A DNA stretch of 64,000 bases from Gautieria morchelliformis (GCA_015179125.1 WHVA01000035.1:248001-312000); one strand, 5' to 3'. Numbered from the stretch's first letter, positions 1 to 11,644 are shown. Made by a program: numbers and translations. Notes: generated from the letters alone by a model not told the origin.

Positions 1-411
1 TGAAGTTCTCTTCGAAGTCCGGGTCTTGCGTGCAACGTTCGAAATGTTTTCTCCAGCCGGCAACGAACGAACTACCTGGGTTGGAGCACATTTCGAGGCA
101 GCGTAGGAAGTTCCCGTACGCTTGTGAAAACTGGCCATATAATTTCATTGACGAAAGGAAGCCAGATATTCTAGCTTCCTTGCGTCAATGAAATTGGAGT
201 CGTCTATAACGCGGATACCCGTCATTGATTTGTGAGTCTTGAGTTCGCGTTCTAGCCTGATGCGTTCCATGTTTTGGCTAGGAAGAGAGGTGCACCCTCT
301 GCCTCGCATCTTTCCACGGAGCGGCGCAGTGCTCTGAGCGATACAAAATCGTAACACCATATAATGCTGAAGCCTTCTGCGTTGCGCTGGACAAGACCGG
401 ACTGACCTCAT
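1..411 (-). pseudogene. Possible fragment of an unrecognised coding sequence
   Basis: Read on the minus strand, 145-411 is open and the bases below 145 stay open in a neighbouring frame, giving a plausible protein-like sequence (acidic/aromatic, e.g. a VIDDSNFIDARKLEYLA stretch followed by a GNFLRCLEM stretch). The two parts need a frameshift or a short intron to join and the fragment runs off the window edge. I do not recognise the family. It may be an accessory gene of the neighbouring DIRS-like element or an unrelated relic. Confidence 0.25.
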
Positions 412-497
412 CTTATCCCAACCTAGTTATAGACACCCAACAGGGCTCGCCTATCGGCAACCCACCATAACTGACAGAGACATCCGTGCCTCCCAAC

Positions 498-1482
498 ATG
501 AAAATAGCACTCGAACACCCCAAATTCATCGATGCATACATCACAGAGGAAGAGGCGGGGTGCATGTCGGGCCCGTTCACCAGAGACGAGACAGGCCTCG
601 GGGTCACAGAAAAAGAACCCAGCTCCGGAAAGTTCTAACTGATCAGGAACCTTTCCTAAAGAGACAACCACGGCGTATCGGTATGATATGTTCAACTCTG
701 ACGACTTCCCGACCCGCTGGGGTTCAGCATGGGAGGTTGAGCAATATGTGAATACCCTCCCACACACCCTCCCTCATATCACCCACGTGCACACCCCTTC
801 CCTGCCTCTACCCGACTGGTCCACGCGGGCCACAAAGTCACCAAGACAGCATGGTCTCAGGTCGATGCCGTGCGTTCATGGTCGGTATGGACCTGGCGGT
901 ACGGCCTACCTCACACTCGCCCAGTCGCTGACTGTGCCCCCACCCCCCACACACACAGCCAATCGCTGTCATGTGTGCTCACATGTTCCTCCCACAGATG
1001 ATCACTGTGCCGCTGGGCACAAGCAGCAAGCATGGACATTCAGCAAGCATACAGAAACTTGCCCCTCCTTCCAGCACACAAATACTACGCCATGCTACAC
1101 TGGAAGGACAAGCTCTATGATGACCACATGCTGCCGTTCAGCTTGGCAATGGCAGGCAGCATACAAGGCATGGTTGCCGATGCTGTTGTGGACATTCTCA
1201 AAGCACAGGGCATCGACCAAACAATAAAGTGGGTCAATGACTTTGATTTCTTCCACAAGCCATACCTGGCACAGATGTCTCCAGACAACACAGTTCTATT
1301 CTTGTATTCACCATCATCCAAATCACATTGCCACTGGGCATCCTGTGGCACAGCATTGATGTCAAAGGACACATCTTCTCCTTTTACCCTGAATACGTCA
1401 GCTCAGATTGGGATTCTGACCTGCGCACAGTACTGTAGTCTCACCTGAATGCAAACACCAGAAGTACCTCAACCACATCATG
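498..1482 (+). pseudogene. DIRS-like reverse transcriptase relic, 5' half
   Basis: Degenerate reverse transcriptase split over several frames. First comes a block EHPKFIDAYITEEEAGCMSG at about 510-575, then SDDFPTRWG at about 694, then DIQQAYRNLPLLPAHK and KWVNDFDFF at about 1035-1260. These match the conserved order of the RT found in agaricomycete DIRS/Ngaro-type elements; the family name is from memory. Frameshifts and stops (for example within NLS-stop-RDNHGVSV near 650) show it is dead. The frame runs into the CACTA element at 1482 and resumes beyond 9505, so this is the upstream half of one gene broken by a later insertion. Confidence 0.6.
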
Positions 1483-1537
1483 CACTGTGGGTAGTCAACC
1501 CAATGAATCCTATTGGGTGGACCCACTGAGGATTCAG
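1483..1537 (+). repeat. Left terminal inverted repeat of the CACTA-like element
   Basis: Starts CACTGTGGGTAGTCAACCCA. Aligned without gaps to the reverse complement of 9451-9505, roughly 40 of 55 positions match by eye, including blocks CACTGTGG, TGAA, CCTA, TGGGT and ACCCAC. Confidence 0.85.
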
Positions 1538-1981
1538 TATATAAACCATTATAGCTAGTGTAAATACCAATAGAACCCGTTAAAAATTCAATGAATCGGT
1601 TTCAGTGGAAAAAGTTTCGTTTCAATGAGTTGGTTTCAGGGGTTGACTCATGGGTATTCAGGGATCCTACAACGGAAGACCAATGGATTGAACCAGGCAT
1701 TTCAAGTTGACGACCACTGGGTTCCCGTGAGATAGTCACTTACGACCCCGTGGTTCTATCACCACATTTCAGAGATGCAGCAACTGAATGTCACTGGCCT
1801 GAGATCTGAATAATATGAGGCAAATCACTGAAGATTCATGAAATTTGTAGTGAATGCTAGGTTGTATAGCTATGAGTTTTCAATGGTTATTGCCTTGCGA
1901 TCTTGTTCAAATGCCATGGGATACCAGTTAAACTTCCCCATTATTTCAAGTCATAAATCAATATATACAAGGGAAAATAAG

Positions 1982-2157
1982 GATGAAACATAAGGTGAAA
2001 ATCACTGAAATACCGCTTTTCAATCCGTGAAACCCATACCAGGGTGCTTCAGTGGAGTGGCAGAATAGCGATGAAACCTAAGGTAAAAATCACTGAAAAA
2101 CTGTGATCAGATCCATGAACCACATACCAGGCTGCTTCAGTACAGCGACAGTGCGCC
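1982..2157 (+). repeat. Two-copy tandem repeat (~88 bp unit) in the left subterminal region
   Basis: Units start at 1982 (GATGAAACATAAGGTGAAAA) and 2070 (GATGAAACCTAAGGTAAAAA). Each carries CACTGAAA near its start and a GGTGCTTCAGT/GGCTGCTTCAGT block near its end. Inside the CACTA-like element such repeats are candidate transposase-binding sites. The stretch 1538-2228 has no gene. Confidence 0.75.
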
Positions 2158-2228
2158 GGGAGCTGAAAGGAGGCAAAGGCGGCAGTCACCAGTGACCTGC
2201 TGCCTAAGTCAGTGAACACGACGTGACA

Positions 2229-3357
2229 TCAATCAACACTCACCTGGATCGGCCGGCTACTTGGGGCCTCTAGGATGGGCGAACGTGTGCTAAAGAGCGT
2301 GGAAGACTGCAAGCAGACGTCTGGGAATGGTGTGCATCTGTGCTTGGCGATGCAAGACATGAGAGCAATGCAAGACACGAGAAAAAGTAGATGACCTGCA
2401 TAGCAGCTGGTACCAAAAAGAAAAATAGAATCAGTCGCGGCTAGCAACCCCCGCTGTCGGCCGCATGCACCCGACTCATGCTCAATGATCGCTACCTTGG
2501 GGGATTCCGCCAGCTCCCATGCCGCATCCCTGAGGCAATCCTCCGGTACATGTCTGAGTCCACAATCAGGATAAGCTCGCCCACACGTATGGTGCCCGTT
2601 CACTGCCCATGGCATCCACTGCCGCCCGATCTCCTCAAATGTCTCCTCCACCACCAGGTGCAGTGCGCGCTCCTCGATGTCGAGCTCCACATCCGCAGCT
2701 GTCAGTGCACTGCTTGACGTCGTCGTCGTGAGCACAGTCGCACCCAAGTGTGCCGAATTCGAGCTCGCACCCACACCCGCACCCGCTGCCGCCACACCCA
2801 CCCCGCTCTCCCCCGCCGCTATCGCCCTCTGCATGCGCTCCCGCTCCTGCTCCTCGATGAGCTGCAGCACGAACATCTCGACCTTCAGGCTCAGCGCGAG
2901 GCCGTAGTTCATGTTGCTCGCCTTCTTGAAGCGGCCTGCACGCACGAAGCCGCAGTGTGTGGGTGGGGGCGGGGCGCCTGCCTTGGCCTTGGGTGGCTGG
3001 GCGGGGAATGGTGCTTGGGGCACGTGACCCAGCCGATGCCGTGTTGAGCATAGAAGGCTTGGCGCACAAGATGCTTGGTGGGGGGAAGAATCTGGGATGA
3101 TAGCCTGAGCTAGGGAGAGAATACAGAGATGGTGAGCAGAGGCGCGTAGTTGAGAAAAAACAAAACAAATAGCAACACACCTGCATCAATTACCTCGATA
3201 TGGCGCATGGTGCATATATCCGTTTTCAGACGATGTTCCTATTGAAGCATTAGTGCCTGGGCTCAAGAAATCGGACTGTACAAATGCTCCTACCATGAGC
3301 AGATTGGGCGATACATCCTCAACAGAAACCAGTTCGACGCTCTCGAGAGTAGGGAGC
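2229..3357 (-). CDS. Uncharacterised accessory gene of the CACTA-like element (multi-exon)
   Basis: At least two exons can be read. One is near 3357-3190 (encoding RLPTLESVELVSVEDVSPN and a following MVGAFVQSDF), preceded by an acceptor TTCTGCGCAG. The second, below about 3060, encodes a Pro-rich segment, then GRFKKASNMNYGLALSLKVE, a Glu/Arg-rich helix (LIEEQERERMQRAIAAGE), an Ala/Gly/Thr-rich linker and a Cys/His-containing tail (VNGHHTCGRAYPDCGLRHVP). No known domain is recognised. It lies inside the transposon ends and is co-oriented with the gene at 3900-5567. The true start and stop are uncertain because of splicing; the open frame ends at 2229. Confidence 0.4.
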
Positions 3358-3899
3358 CTGCGCAGAAGTGAGTAATAAAATCACAAGAAGTAAATCACGC
3401 ATTAGATGGGTAATGTAGTGACACGCTGAGTGCATCATCTTCAACGCGTTCTCTAGAAGAGAATTAATTTGTCGGCACAAGCTGGATGGGTGATGGTGGG
3501 AGTGAAGCCAATTTGTGTGACACGTTGGAGTTACACGTACACAAGGACCTACTTACATCGATCACATGATAATAAAACACGACAACGATGGATTGCAATG
3601 TGACGATAACATGGGTGATACAGGAGGAACTATCTGAACGGTCCCACAGCAAAACATAGCTAATTCCTCCCATTAATTAGTGTCCTAGAGTGGCAAAAAG
3701 CAGAGCGATTGCAAGCGGCGAGACGAGCGAATGGTGCAAGAAGGCGAGAGACAGAGAGCTCTGGATAATACAGGGAGACGTGGGGTTGAAGTGAATAAAT
3801 CATTCAGTTCTATGATTGCAGTTGAGAGCTGAGGGGAGAGATTCTGTGGATGTAGGATTAGTTAAAAGCTCTCATTGACTCCCCGGCATATATACGCAC

Positions 3900-5567
3900 C
3901 TAAGCATCGCGCGGCTGCATCAATTTCTTCTGCTTGGACAGCTTGTGCTTAGCATTAGACTGAGCAGCCAATTTGGTGGCCTGGGAGGCAAATTTGAGGG
4001 ACTTTCCAGCGTTGGGTGTGGGCTTCTCGACCTGGCTCGACGCCGGCACCTGGGCAAAGTCAAGAACAAATGGTCAAGATGGGAGTATAGCTTACCTGTT
4101 GGGACACTTTGTGACGAGTGCTGTATCGAGAGGGAGGAGGCGTAGGTTGATGAGGAGCTATCACACTTGGTGCAGCAGCTGGCCCCTTCTGACGCGGTTT
4201 TTCTTTAATGGGAGGAATGAAAATATGGTGAATCTTGCTGCCACCTTGCATTTGGGTCTTGAAACACGGGTCCGCTTTCTTCGCTTCTTTCTTGACAAAA
4301 CAGGCAAAGACCCTATCGTTATCCCCCACTTCCTCTTCCTCGACATCCTCGGATGAAGTCAATTCGGGGAGATCGCCGCTGAAATCACCGTCGCTAGGAG
4401 CGGGATCCCCATTGCTAGGAGCAGGATCCGCATACTCGATATCCTCAGATTTGTTGTCAGGACCGAAGGCGCCCTGATTGTCATCTGTAGCTGGTTGATA
4501 CGTGTCAGCATCCCCGTTAGTATATTCTTCTCTGGACTGTTCTCCATCTTGGTTATTGGCTGTGATCTCCTTGTGATTACTGTCATTGTCCTGATCTTCG
4601 CTCACTTCTTTGCTGCGATTGTTGCGTTCTTCGCTCGCTTCTTTCTTGTTGCTTGCTTCCACCTGTTCCCTTTCAGTTCTCTGATAGATATGTCAGTACA
4701 TTTAAGGGGGGAAACAGACACATATACCGCTTCCTTCAAGGCCAGGCGTCAGGCCCTCGTTTGTTCTGCTTTCTTAGGACATTGCACAGTTCTGTTTTTC
4801 TTGTAGTCCGTCCTGTTGCACAGGATCCTGGTAACCATATCTTGTATAGGCCATGAATTCTCGAAATCCTTGAGCTCGGGGTATTTTTTTTCAACCTGGT
4901 GCAAAATGTCAACAAACAGGCCATTTTAATGATGCCAAACTCATTAACGGCAACATAAATGGCTGCCATGTCTTTAGGGTCTTGTTTACGTTTCTTCCCC
5001 TCGAGTCGATAGTGTGCAATCTGGTCGCGCACTGTAGCCTGCGCGCCATGTGGATTTTTAAGACATCGCAGACATTTCTGGATACAATCACTTACCCTGA
5101 TGTCCAAATAGCGCTGATTATCATCTGTGAGACCCATGTGATCCTGGAGGTTGTATCCTTTGCTGCCGAATAACCCATCGCCCTTTTTTCCGGCAGTTCC
5201 GAATTGTCTGGAGATCAGTGTATGCTTACGCTTGTGCTTGTGCTTGTGCTTGCGACGGCTGTGATGTTCTTCTTCTTCGGACTCTGAGCTAGTATAATCT
5301 GCAAAGAAGCATAGAAGGGAGAAAAAGCGGCACACATATAAAGAGTTATTTACCCTCATTATCATCATCATTATCACTGGACCCATTTGCATCCTCATCG
5401 TCTGATTCCATGTGAGCTGACTTCCTCTTCTTCTTATTTTGGGCGACGAGCATTTTGATCATTGAGTCTTGTTCGTCCAAACACCTCTGGAGTTCAGCGG
5501 TTGACATCCCCATTCCAGCCTGAGCCTGAGCCTTTTTCTTCTTGCTGCCTGAAGCGCTTGACGGCAT
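3900..5567 (-). pseudogene. Uncharacterised accessory gene of the CACTA-like element, damaged
   Basis: Starts at ATG 5567 with a Lys/Ser-rich segment, then an acidic stretch (SDDEDANGSSDNDDD), an intron, an SSESEEEE run followed by Lys/His repeats (HKHKHKRKH), and a globular part (LFGSKGYNLQDHMGL, YLDIRVSDCIQKCLRCLKNP, then YPELKDFENSWPIQDMVTRI in another frame). After an intron near 4680-4735 (branch TACTGAC, acceptor CTATCAG) come a long acidic Asn/Asp/Glu region and a basic end (VEKPTPNAGKSLKFASQATK) closing at 3900-3902. A frameshift near 4920 and an in-frame TGA near 4740 (probably from CGA) break it. Charge layout suggests a nuclear, DNA- or protein-binding role, perhaps analogous to plant CACTA TnpA; that is inference only. 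Confidence 0.5.
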
Positions 5568-5758
5568 CACTGAGAGTGAGTATGAAAGACGGGGAAGAAG
5601 GTGCGAGAAAGGATGAGATAAGAAAATGCGAGGTCATTTGTGCACGTGCACAAACACGTGCCTAGGCGCCTACACTCGATTTGCAAGGTCACGTGACGAC
5701 TTGCATTCCGGCCGTGTCGTGCGTGTTGTTGCGATCGCTCTGCCTGTGTATCCCCAAC
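5568..5758. promoter_or_regulatory. Divergent intergenic region between accessory gene and transposase
   Basis: A ~190 bp gap separates the minus-strand ATG (5567) from the plus-strand ATG (5759), so it should hold both promoters. It contains CACGTG-type sites (GTGCACGTGCACAAACACGT near 5640-5660 and GTCACGTGAC near 5690). No clear TATA box is seen. Confidence 0.4.
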
Positions 5759-8700
5759 ATGCCTCAGGTTCTATGCCCTTGCTGCAAGAAGATTATATCA
5801 GAGATTCAAGCTCGCAAGCACAGATGGAAGAAGCCATCAATGGCTTGCAAGATCGCTACGGCATATAATGCGATCACCCAAGGTTCGTATTAATTTATTG
5901 TAAGTACGGTTGTAAATATTGATATGAAACCTTTGTTTCTTGAAGGTGTTGATGGTCGGCAAGCTGGGGCTAATCCTGTGACCGCTGGACCATTTGCAGA
6001 AGTCCCCCCATCTAAGTCCACCCACGATACTATCGATACACCATCGGATCCCTTCCAGTTTCCTTCAGAACCTATAGGTCAACCCCATGATGAATCCGAG
6101 TCCCATCAGGACGACTTGATTCAGTATCCGAGTGACTTTGACAACAGTTCCTCAGACCCCGGCAGCAATGGTGACAACTCTCACGGCATCGACGAAGAAT
6201 ATACTAGCGAGGGCTGGGATGATGATGAGGATGAAGACCTGAACGCTGAGCAAGTGGCAGAGTTATTGGAACAATGGCATGAGGATGCTCTGGATGTCGG
6301 CAAGAACTTGCAAAGTACGTCCTGACTTCTTTGAATGGCACCATTAGACTAGTCACTAAGTGTATCAATGTAGTGCAGAATATTTTGACACCTGAAGATA
6401 TCGATAACATCAAGATGTTCGCATTGCGGCTCACTTTCCATCTCACACGACGCTTCCATGAACGTTTTCGTGCTGCATACTCCAAGAAAATCAAACTGCA
6501 GTCACTGTATGTGCTACACAGGAGAATGGAAATACTATCAGGCATACAACCAATCCTTACCGACTGCTGCCCCCAAAACTGTTGCGCATATGCGGACGAA
6601 CACAATGACCAACAGGCCTGTCCGTACTGTGCCCAGCCTCGCTTCTCCCCTAACAGCAAGCCCCAGGTGCTTTTTGAGACCATTCCTCTGGTCTTCCATC
6701 TCCAAGCATTGTTCCAGAACAAGGAGTTCGCCAAGAACCTTCGTTATCGAACTGCGCGTGACACCTCTAACGAATATATCAGCGATGTCTTCGACGGTTC
6801 CCACTATAAGAGCCTACTCAAGAAGCGAGTTGTCATTGATAGCACCGAGTATGAGCATTGCTTCTTTGAGGACTGGCGTGACATACCAATCGGAATCTTA
6901 GGCGACGGCATACAGATATTCAAGCATGCTCACAAAGGAAAAGCCACTGTGTGGCCCTTCATTGCTGTCATTTATGCCTTTTCTCCTGAGCTCCAAACCC
7001 ACATTGAGTATGTGATGCCCCTGTTCATCATTGGAGGGCCAAACACTCCCAAACATTTTAATTCATTCCTGCACCCTATGACACAACAATTCAAATGGCT
7101 AGCTGTTGGAGTCTGGACGTTCAATGCCCTGAGTGAATCAATGTTTCCGATGAGAGCATATTGCATCATTAACTCGGGTGATATGCTTGCCATATGATAC
7201 ACATCATGCATGAAGGGCCCGAACACCTTCTCTCCTTGTTGCCTCTGTCGCATACAAGGATTCTGGTGCGTAATAGTCAAGAAAACAAATTACTATGTCC
7301 CGCTGCGACCTCTGATAGAAACCCCACAAGCACGTGCAGGGTTGGAATGGGATCCGCATAACCTCCCCATGTGCACCAATGAAGAAATACCCAGGCAACT
7401 CCTAGAAATCAGGTCTGCCCCTACTAAGAAAGAATGTAATAGATGTGGCAGGCTCTACGGACTCAATGGTGATTCGGTTCTATACCAGCTCCCTTCCATG
7501 TCTCTAACTGCCAGCTTCCCATTCGAAGGGATGCATCTCCTCTTCGAGAATCACATCCCGAACCTTGTGCTTCTATGGAAGGGGAAATTTGGGAAAGGTA
7601 AACATGTGACCCCTCTCGATGAGGGGACGGGTGAATACTTGCTTGCCAAGTCTGTCTGGGAAAAAATCAGGTTAGAAACAGTGGCGGCTGTTAAGACTAT
7701 CCCGTCCGCATTTGTCTCGACACTCCAAAACATCGACGTGGACTCGCACCTCTTCACGGCTGAGGCATGGTCCTTCTGGTTTCTTTTTCTTGCCCCTCAC
7801 CTCCTGCATAATCGGTTTTGCAAGAACAAGTACTATGTGCACATGATGAAACTCATGGAAATCATCAAGATTGTGCTTCAATTTGATATCAAAAGGGCAG
7901 AGCTCCCAGCATTACATGTCAAGATTATTGACTATGTAGAAGAATTCGAGAAGTAAGTCATGTGTCTATTTCGAAGCTACAAATACTAAAGGTATACAGT
8001 GCTGAATATAGGCTCTATTACCAATACCGCGAGGAGCGACTTACCGCATGTCGCATTATGTTGCATGCACTCCTTCACATCCCAGACGACATCGAACGCA
8101 CCGGCCCAGTATGGGTCAACTGGTTGTTTGTGATGGAACACTTCTGTGGCCTGCTTATGCCAGCAATCAAGTCCAAACGTAGGCCATATGCGTGCCTTAA
8201 CAAGCGCATACTCCAGCTGATCCAGCTGGCACAAATAACGGCTCGATACCAACTTTGAATGTGCTTCGACTTGAGAAGCCGGCAAGTGGGATGTCTGGGC
8301 AAGAGGAGGTCATTGCAGACTGTACGGGTGCTCTGTTGACAGCGATACCACTGGTCTAACGTATCCCATTTTGGGTAGATCCCGGTCTCTACCTACGCTG
8401 GCCCAAGCAAACACGGTATCGGCTGGACACTGTCATACTGAAGAAGGTGGCTGTGTTCTTCAGCACAACATTCAATCGCACTGTCAGAACTGTTAAGCAG
8501 ATCTTACCTGAAGAAATGACATGGTGGGGTAAAGTGCGGATTGGGGACGGTGGTGATGTCATTCGCGGCAGTAGCAATTTGCCCTCAGATGCTTGGGATA
8601 ATTCATTCATTAAGGTGTGTTGGTACTATTTCTCCTGGCACAGTTTCTTTCACTCAGCTAGGCCTATGCTAGTATACACTTCTCGTTGACAAGAACACTC

Positions 8701-9056
8701 GAAATCGGCGCCGTCTACCAGAATATGAAGCTCAAATTCTTTACGGGAAGTTTGAATTTGCGCTCAGGTGTACTCTACCTCCATCCCGTGCCATAGGACT
8801 TGATTGGGAAACAACTTACTTAATAGCACTCGTTCACACTTGCCAAAGCAACCCCCCAGGTGGAGATGCTGCCATGTCTGTAGTGTCCTATGAGAGGACA
8901 AACCCATCTATATTCATCAACCTTAACACCATTCAATTTGCCGTAGGTCGGGTCCACGTGAGTGACTCATGGTGGGGCATCATCGATTGAAGTGGCGACT
9001 ACGTGCGGACTGTGTTCGAAGATGATCTGGGCGGGGATGGAATGGAGGCGGACTAG
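5759..9056 (+). pseudogene. Tnp2-family (Plavaka/CACTA-like) transposase, decayed
   Basis: Begins with a CxxC-type start (MPQVLCPCCKK), then after an intron (acceptor about 5946) an acidic region, an intron at about 6315-6374 (GTACGT...AATGTAG), and the catalytic-type core: LKKRVVIDSTEYEHCFFED, IPIGILGDGIQIFKH, FIIGGPNTPKHFNSFL, then the Cys motif CCLCRI, later YRLYYQYREERLTACRIML, LLHIPDDIERTGPVWVNWLF and FCGLLMPAIKSKRRPYACL. The C-terminal exons hold TWWGKVRIGDGGDVIR and FAVGRVHVSDSWWGIID. Lesions are TGA at 7195-7197, a frame change near 8250-8370 and TGA at about 8988 (Arg expected). It would cut and insert the element via its CACTG ends. Presence in the middle of the CACTG-bounded unit supports the call. 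Confidence 0.75.
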
Positions 9057-9450
9057 TAGTAGGAGTCTTTTCACACTTAGAGTCTATACTTAGTGCTGTA
9101 TCTCAAAAGCAGTTGTTACTTGGGGCCACAGTAGCATTCCGGGACCTCAAGCATGGAAATTCATTGATACATATATGGAAACTTCAGTATATTTGCCCAG
9201 AAATATATATATTAATTCACTGTATTTCACTGAGTGCTCCATGAGCTATCTTGAAAATTTTTAAGTGTGTGAACAACGGCAATCCAGGCCTTCGAGCACT
9301 GAAATTCTCATGATAATTACGTTGAATATGTAGTTCCTATGGCATGGAAACCAAGTGACAAAGCCACTGAAAATTCTACTGGTCCAACCACTTGAATAAT
9401 TTCATTGGTTTGTTTCAATGGGGGCTGTTTCAATGATGTACCCACTGAAA

Positions 9451-9505
9451 ACAGAAACCCTGTGGGTAAACCCACTAGGTTTCAATGGATTCGCTATCCA
9501 CAGTG
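9451..9505 (-). repeat. Right terminal inverted repeat of the CACTA-like element
   Basis: Inverted, it starts CACTGTGGATAGCGAATCCA, matching the left end at 1483. The sequence just beyond (9506 on) continues the interrupted RT frame. Confidence 0.85.
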
Positions 9506-9980
9506 ATCATCATCTACACTCCATTTGTGAAAGCCAGCACAGAAGACACCACCAAACTGCTGGGCAGCTTACAGCATGTAATATTCATTTACACTCTAGA
9601 CCACTCCTACCTTCCATCCATTGTGCACTTCCTCTCTATGTTTGAGGGACGTGCTTTCAGAAGCCGCTTCATCCCACGTGACATGCACAGGGACCTCTGC
9701 TGGTGGTAGAATGTCCTAAACTGCACCAACATCACATGCAGCCTGTGCCCACCCTCCTTCATGGACAAAGATATCTGAGTAGACACCTTGACATCTTGGG
9801 GCATCCGCCTGGTTATAGGAAGGATGGGTAGGAGAGGGATGGGACATCAGATGGGCAGAGACCAGGTGATGGAGCTGGCAGCACTATGGATAGCAGCCAC
9901 AGGCTGTCAGGGGAACCCCCTTCTGAAGCTGTTCCCTGTTGTGATAAACACAACTATCCCATTTCAAATCATTTATATAT
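9506..9980 (+). pseudogene. DIRS-like reverse transcriptase relic, 3' half (RT tail and RNase H)
   Basis: Immediately beyond the transposon end the frame encodes a segment with KLLGSLQHVIFIYT, HSYLPSIVHFLSMF, RDMHRDLCWW and, after stops, TLTSWGIRLVIG. This is the usual order thumb - WW motif - RNase H (D.STSWGIGLVIG) of the RT gene whose 5' half ends at 1482. Stops after LCWW and in the RNase H part show decay. Similarity fades out by about 9980. Confidence 0.6.
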
Positions 9981-11104
9981 AAAAGAAACTAATAAAGAAA
10001 GAAAAGAAAATAAAAAGATCAAAAAGAAACAGAAATGACATTTATGATAGATGTCGGCGCAGACGACGATCACACGAATTTACGACATGCTATATTACCC
10101 ATAGATCGGGTAATGTACAGAAGTTCGAGCATTGACCACGTGCGGTCGATCAGGGACGGCGCGCCTATCGAGTGATGGCATCGGCCATGACGTCGACAGG
10201 CGCCAGGCCATAGGCACCGAGGGGTGCGGGCACCAAACGCCGCAGAGGACAATAGACTGCGCAGGAATATAGGGTGCTGTGGAGCGACCTGAGAATGTCA
10301 TCCGCAGTACATATACTCAATTAGCTGCCCCACAGAAAGGGCACAGAGACAGCGGCCCCATCTCCAAGCCCAGCATATATGCTGGGCAGGGTAAACTCAA
10401 CTCCATTTTTCTATTTGAACCCCATGACACGTCTGACTGATTACTATCTTAACATCATGTGGACAGGGGCTTTGTATACTAGGTACAGATCTCTATTCCA
10501 AAGCCCAGACAATCCTAACACCATCCCCATCACCCCATGACTTTATGACTATAAATTAGTCGCCCCTTAGCTACAAACAGTTTTTCGACCCATCTGTCTA
10601 ATATCTTGAACACTAGTAGTTACTATCAACATAGTATAAATAGCTAGTACAAATGTATGAACGAAATCATCCAGAATCGATTATTCTGCCTCCTGAAATT
10701 GCTGTAGTCTTGTTTGATAGCTACAGAGCTCAGATCTTGATAGTTTATTCCAAATCTTCGTCGAGGGTCTACTATCACTGTTTACTCTATACTACCTTAA
10801 AAGCGAACACTTTTGACTTGGTTATCCCTTGGATCGACACCGTTCTTCTGTCGACACGGTCACGTGACTCTCATTCATCAGTGCTGGACGCGCCTCGAAA
10901 GGCTTAGTCAGCACACAGAGGAGGGGCGAACACAGTGGTTCCAGTCACTGAGCAATAGATTCTATTCGTTGAAAGGCACTAATTAACATCTTAATCCAAA
11001 ATTCCCAAGCTCATCACCGGTCCAGGTCCGAGCACGCCCAGAGCACCCAACTCACCCCTGCTCCAAACACCTCAGTCTCAAAGCCTAGATCTTGGCCCCT
11101 CAGC
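9981..11104. other. No gene seen; one perfect 20 bp palindrome
   Basis: AT-rich spacer with only short shadow frames. A perfect palindrome GCCCAGCATATATGCTGGGC lies at 10368-10387. A CpG-rich stretch at 10080-10310 is open on the minus strand but resembles nothing I know. Confidence 0.5.
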
Positions 11105-11109
11105 CTTGG

Positions 11110-11291
11110 TGTAAATAACCTATGTATCTACATGTACAATAGTTATTACATAATCCCAGTGGGCCCCTTAGGGACCCACTGTATAGTTTATGCGTGGGAA
11201 CTGGCCAGCGGTTCCCATCGCATCTTACTCTTACCTGTCACTATGTAGCATTCAGAATACCACTCATTGGTCAAGTTCTGCAGTGCCCTTA
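11110..11291 (+). repeat. Partial LTR copy at the 5' edge of the outer gypsy
   Basis: 182 bp identical in layout to the first 182 bp of the 215 bp LTR, directly followed by a complete LTR. It, not the complete copy, abuts the CTTGG target duplication, so it belongs to the inserted unit and arose by later tandem duplication or unequal exchange. Confidence 0.85.
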
Positions 11292-11506
11292 TGTAAATAA
11301 CCCGTGTATCTACATGTACAATAGTTATTACATAATCCCAGTGGGCCCCTTAGGGACCCACTGTATAGTTTATGCGTGGGAACCGGCCAGCGGTTCCCAT
11401 CGCATCTTACTCTTACCTGTCACTACGTAGCATTAAGAATACCACTCATTGGTCAAGTTCTGTAGTGCCCTTGTGATACAAGGTCTTAAGATCGACATCC
11501 TTTACA
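11292..11506 (+). repeat. 5' LTR of outer gypsy (215 bp)
   Basis: TG...CA ends; matches 35010-35224 with only scattered substitutions (e.g. CCCGTG versus CCTATG near the start). No classical primer binding site was identified in the bases after it (CCTTTCTGAACTATCC). Confidence 0.92.
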
Positions 11507-11644
11507 CCTTTCTGAACTATCCTGCGGTTGATCGCCACGCGACCAACCGATAGTGGATTCGAAGCAATCTTGAAAAAGATTGCTGCGTCGACGACTAAAC
11601 ATCGTTGAGACCCTCCAGTAGACCTTCTACTGTCGGCTGCGAGC

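Larger units (their letters stand above)
1482..9505. mobile_element. CACTA/Plavaka-like DNA transposon, about 8.0 kb
   Basis: Terminal inverted repeats begin CACTGTGG at both ends (1483 and, inverted, 9505). The flanks share ATCAT (1477-1481 and 9506-9510), with one extra G on the left, so the target duplication is 5 bp or a mutated 3- or 6-mer. Inside are a Tnp2-type transposase on the plus strand (5759-9056) and two accessory genes on the minus strand (2229-3357, 3900-5567) diverging from it. Subterminal regions are AT-rich and contain repeated CACTGAAA motifs. The element interrupts a DIRS-like RT gene. The transposase is mutated, so this copy is probably not autonomous now. Confidence 0.85.

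Noticed and set aside
10070-10301. Overlapping minus-strand frames of 60-68 codons
   Set aside because: CpG-rich chance openings without any recognisable motif or neighbouring exons.
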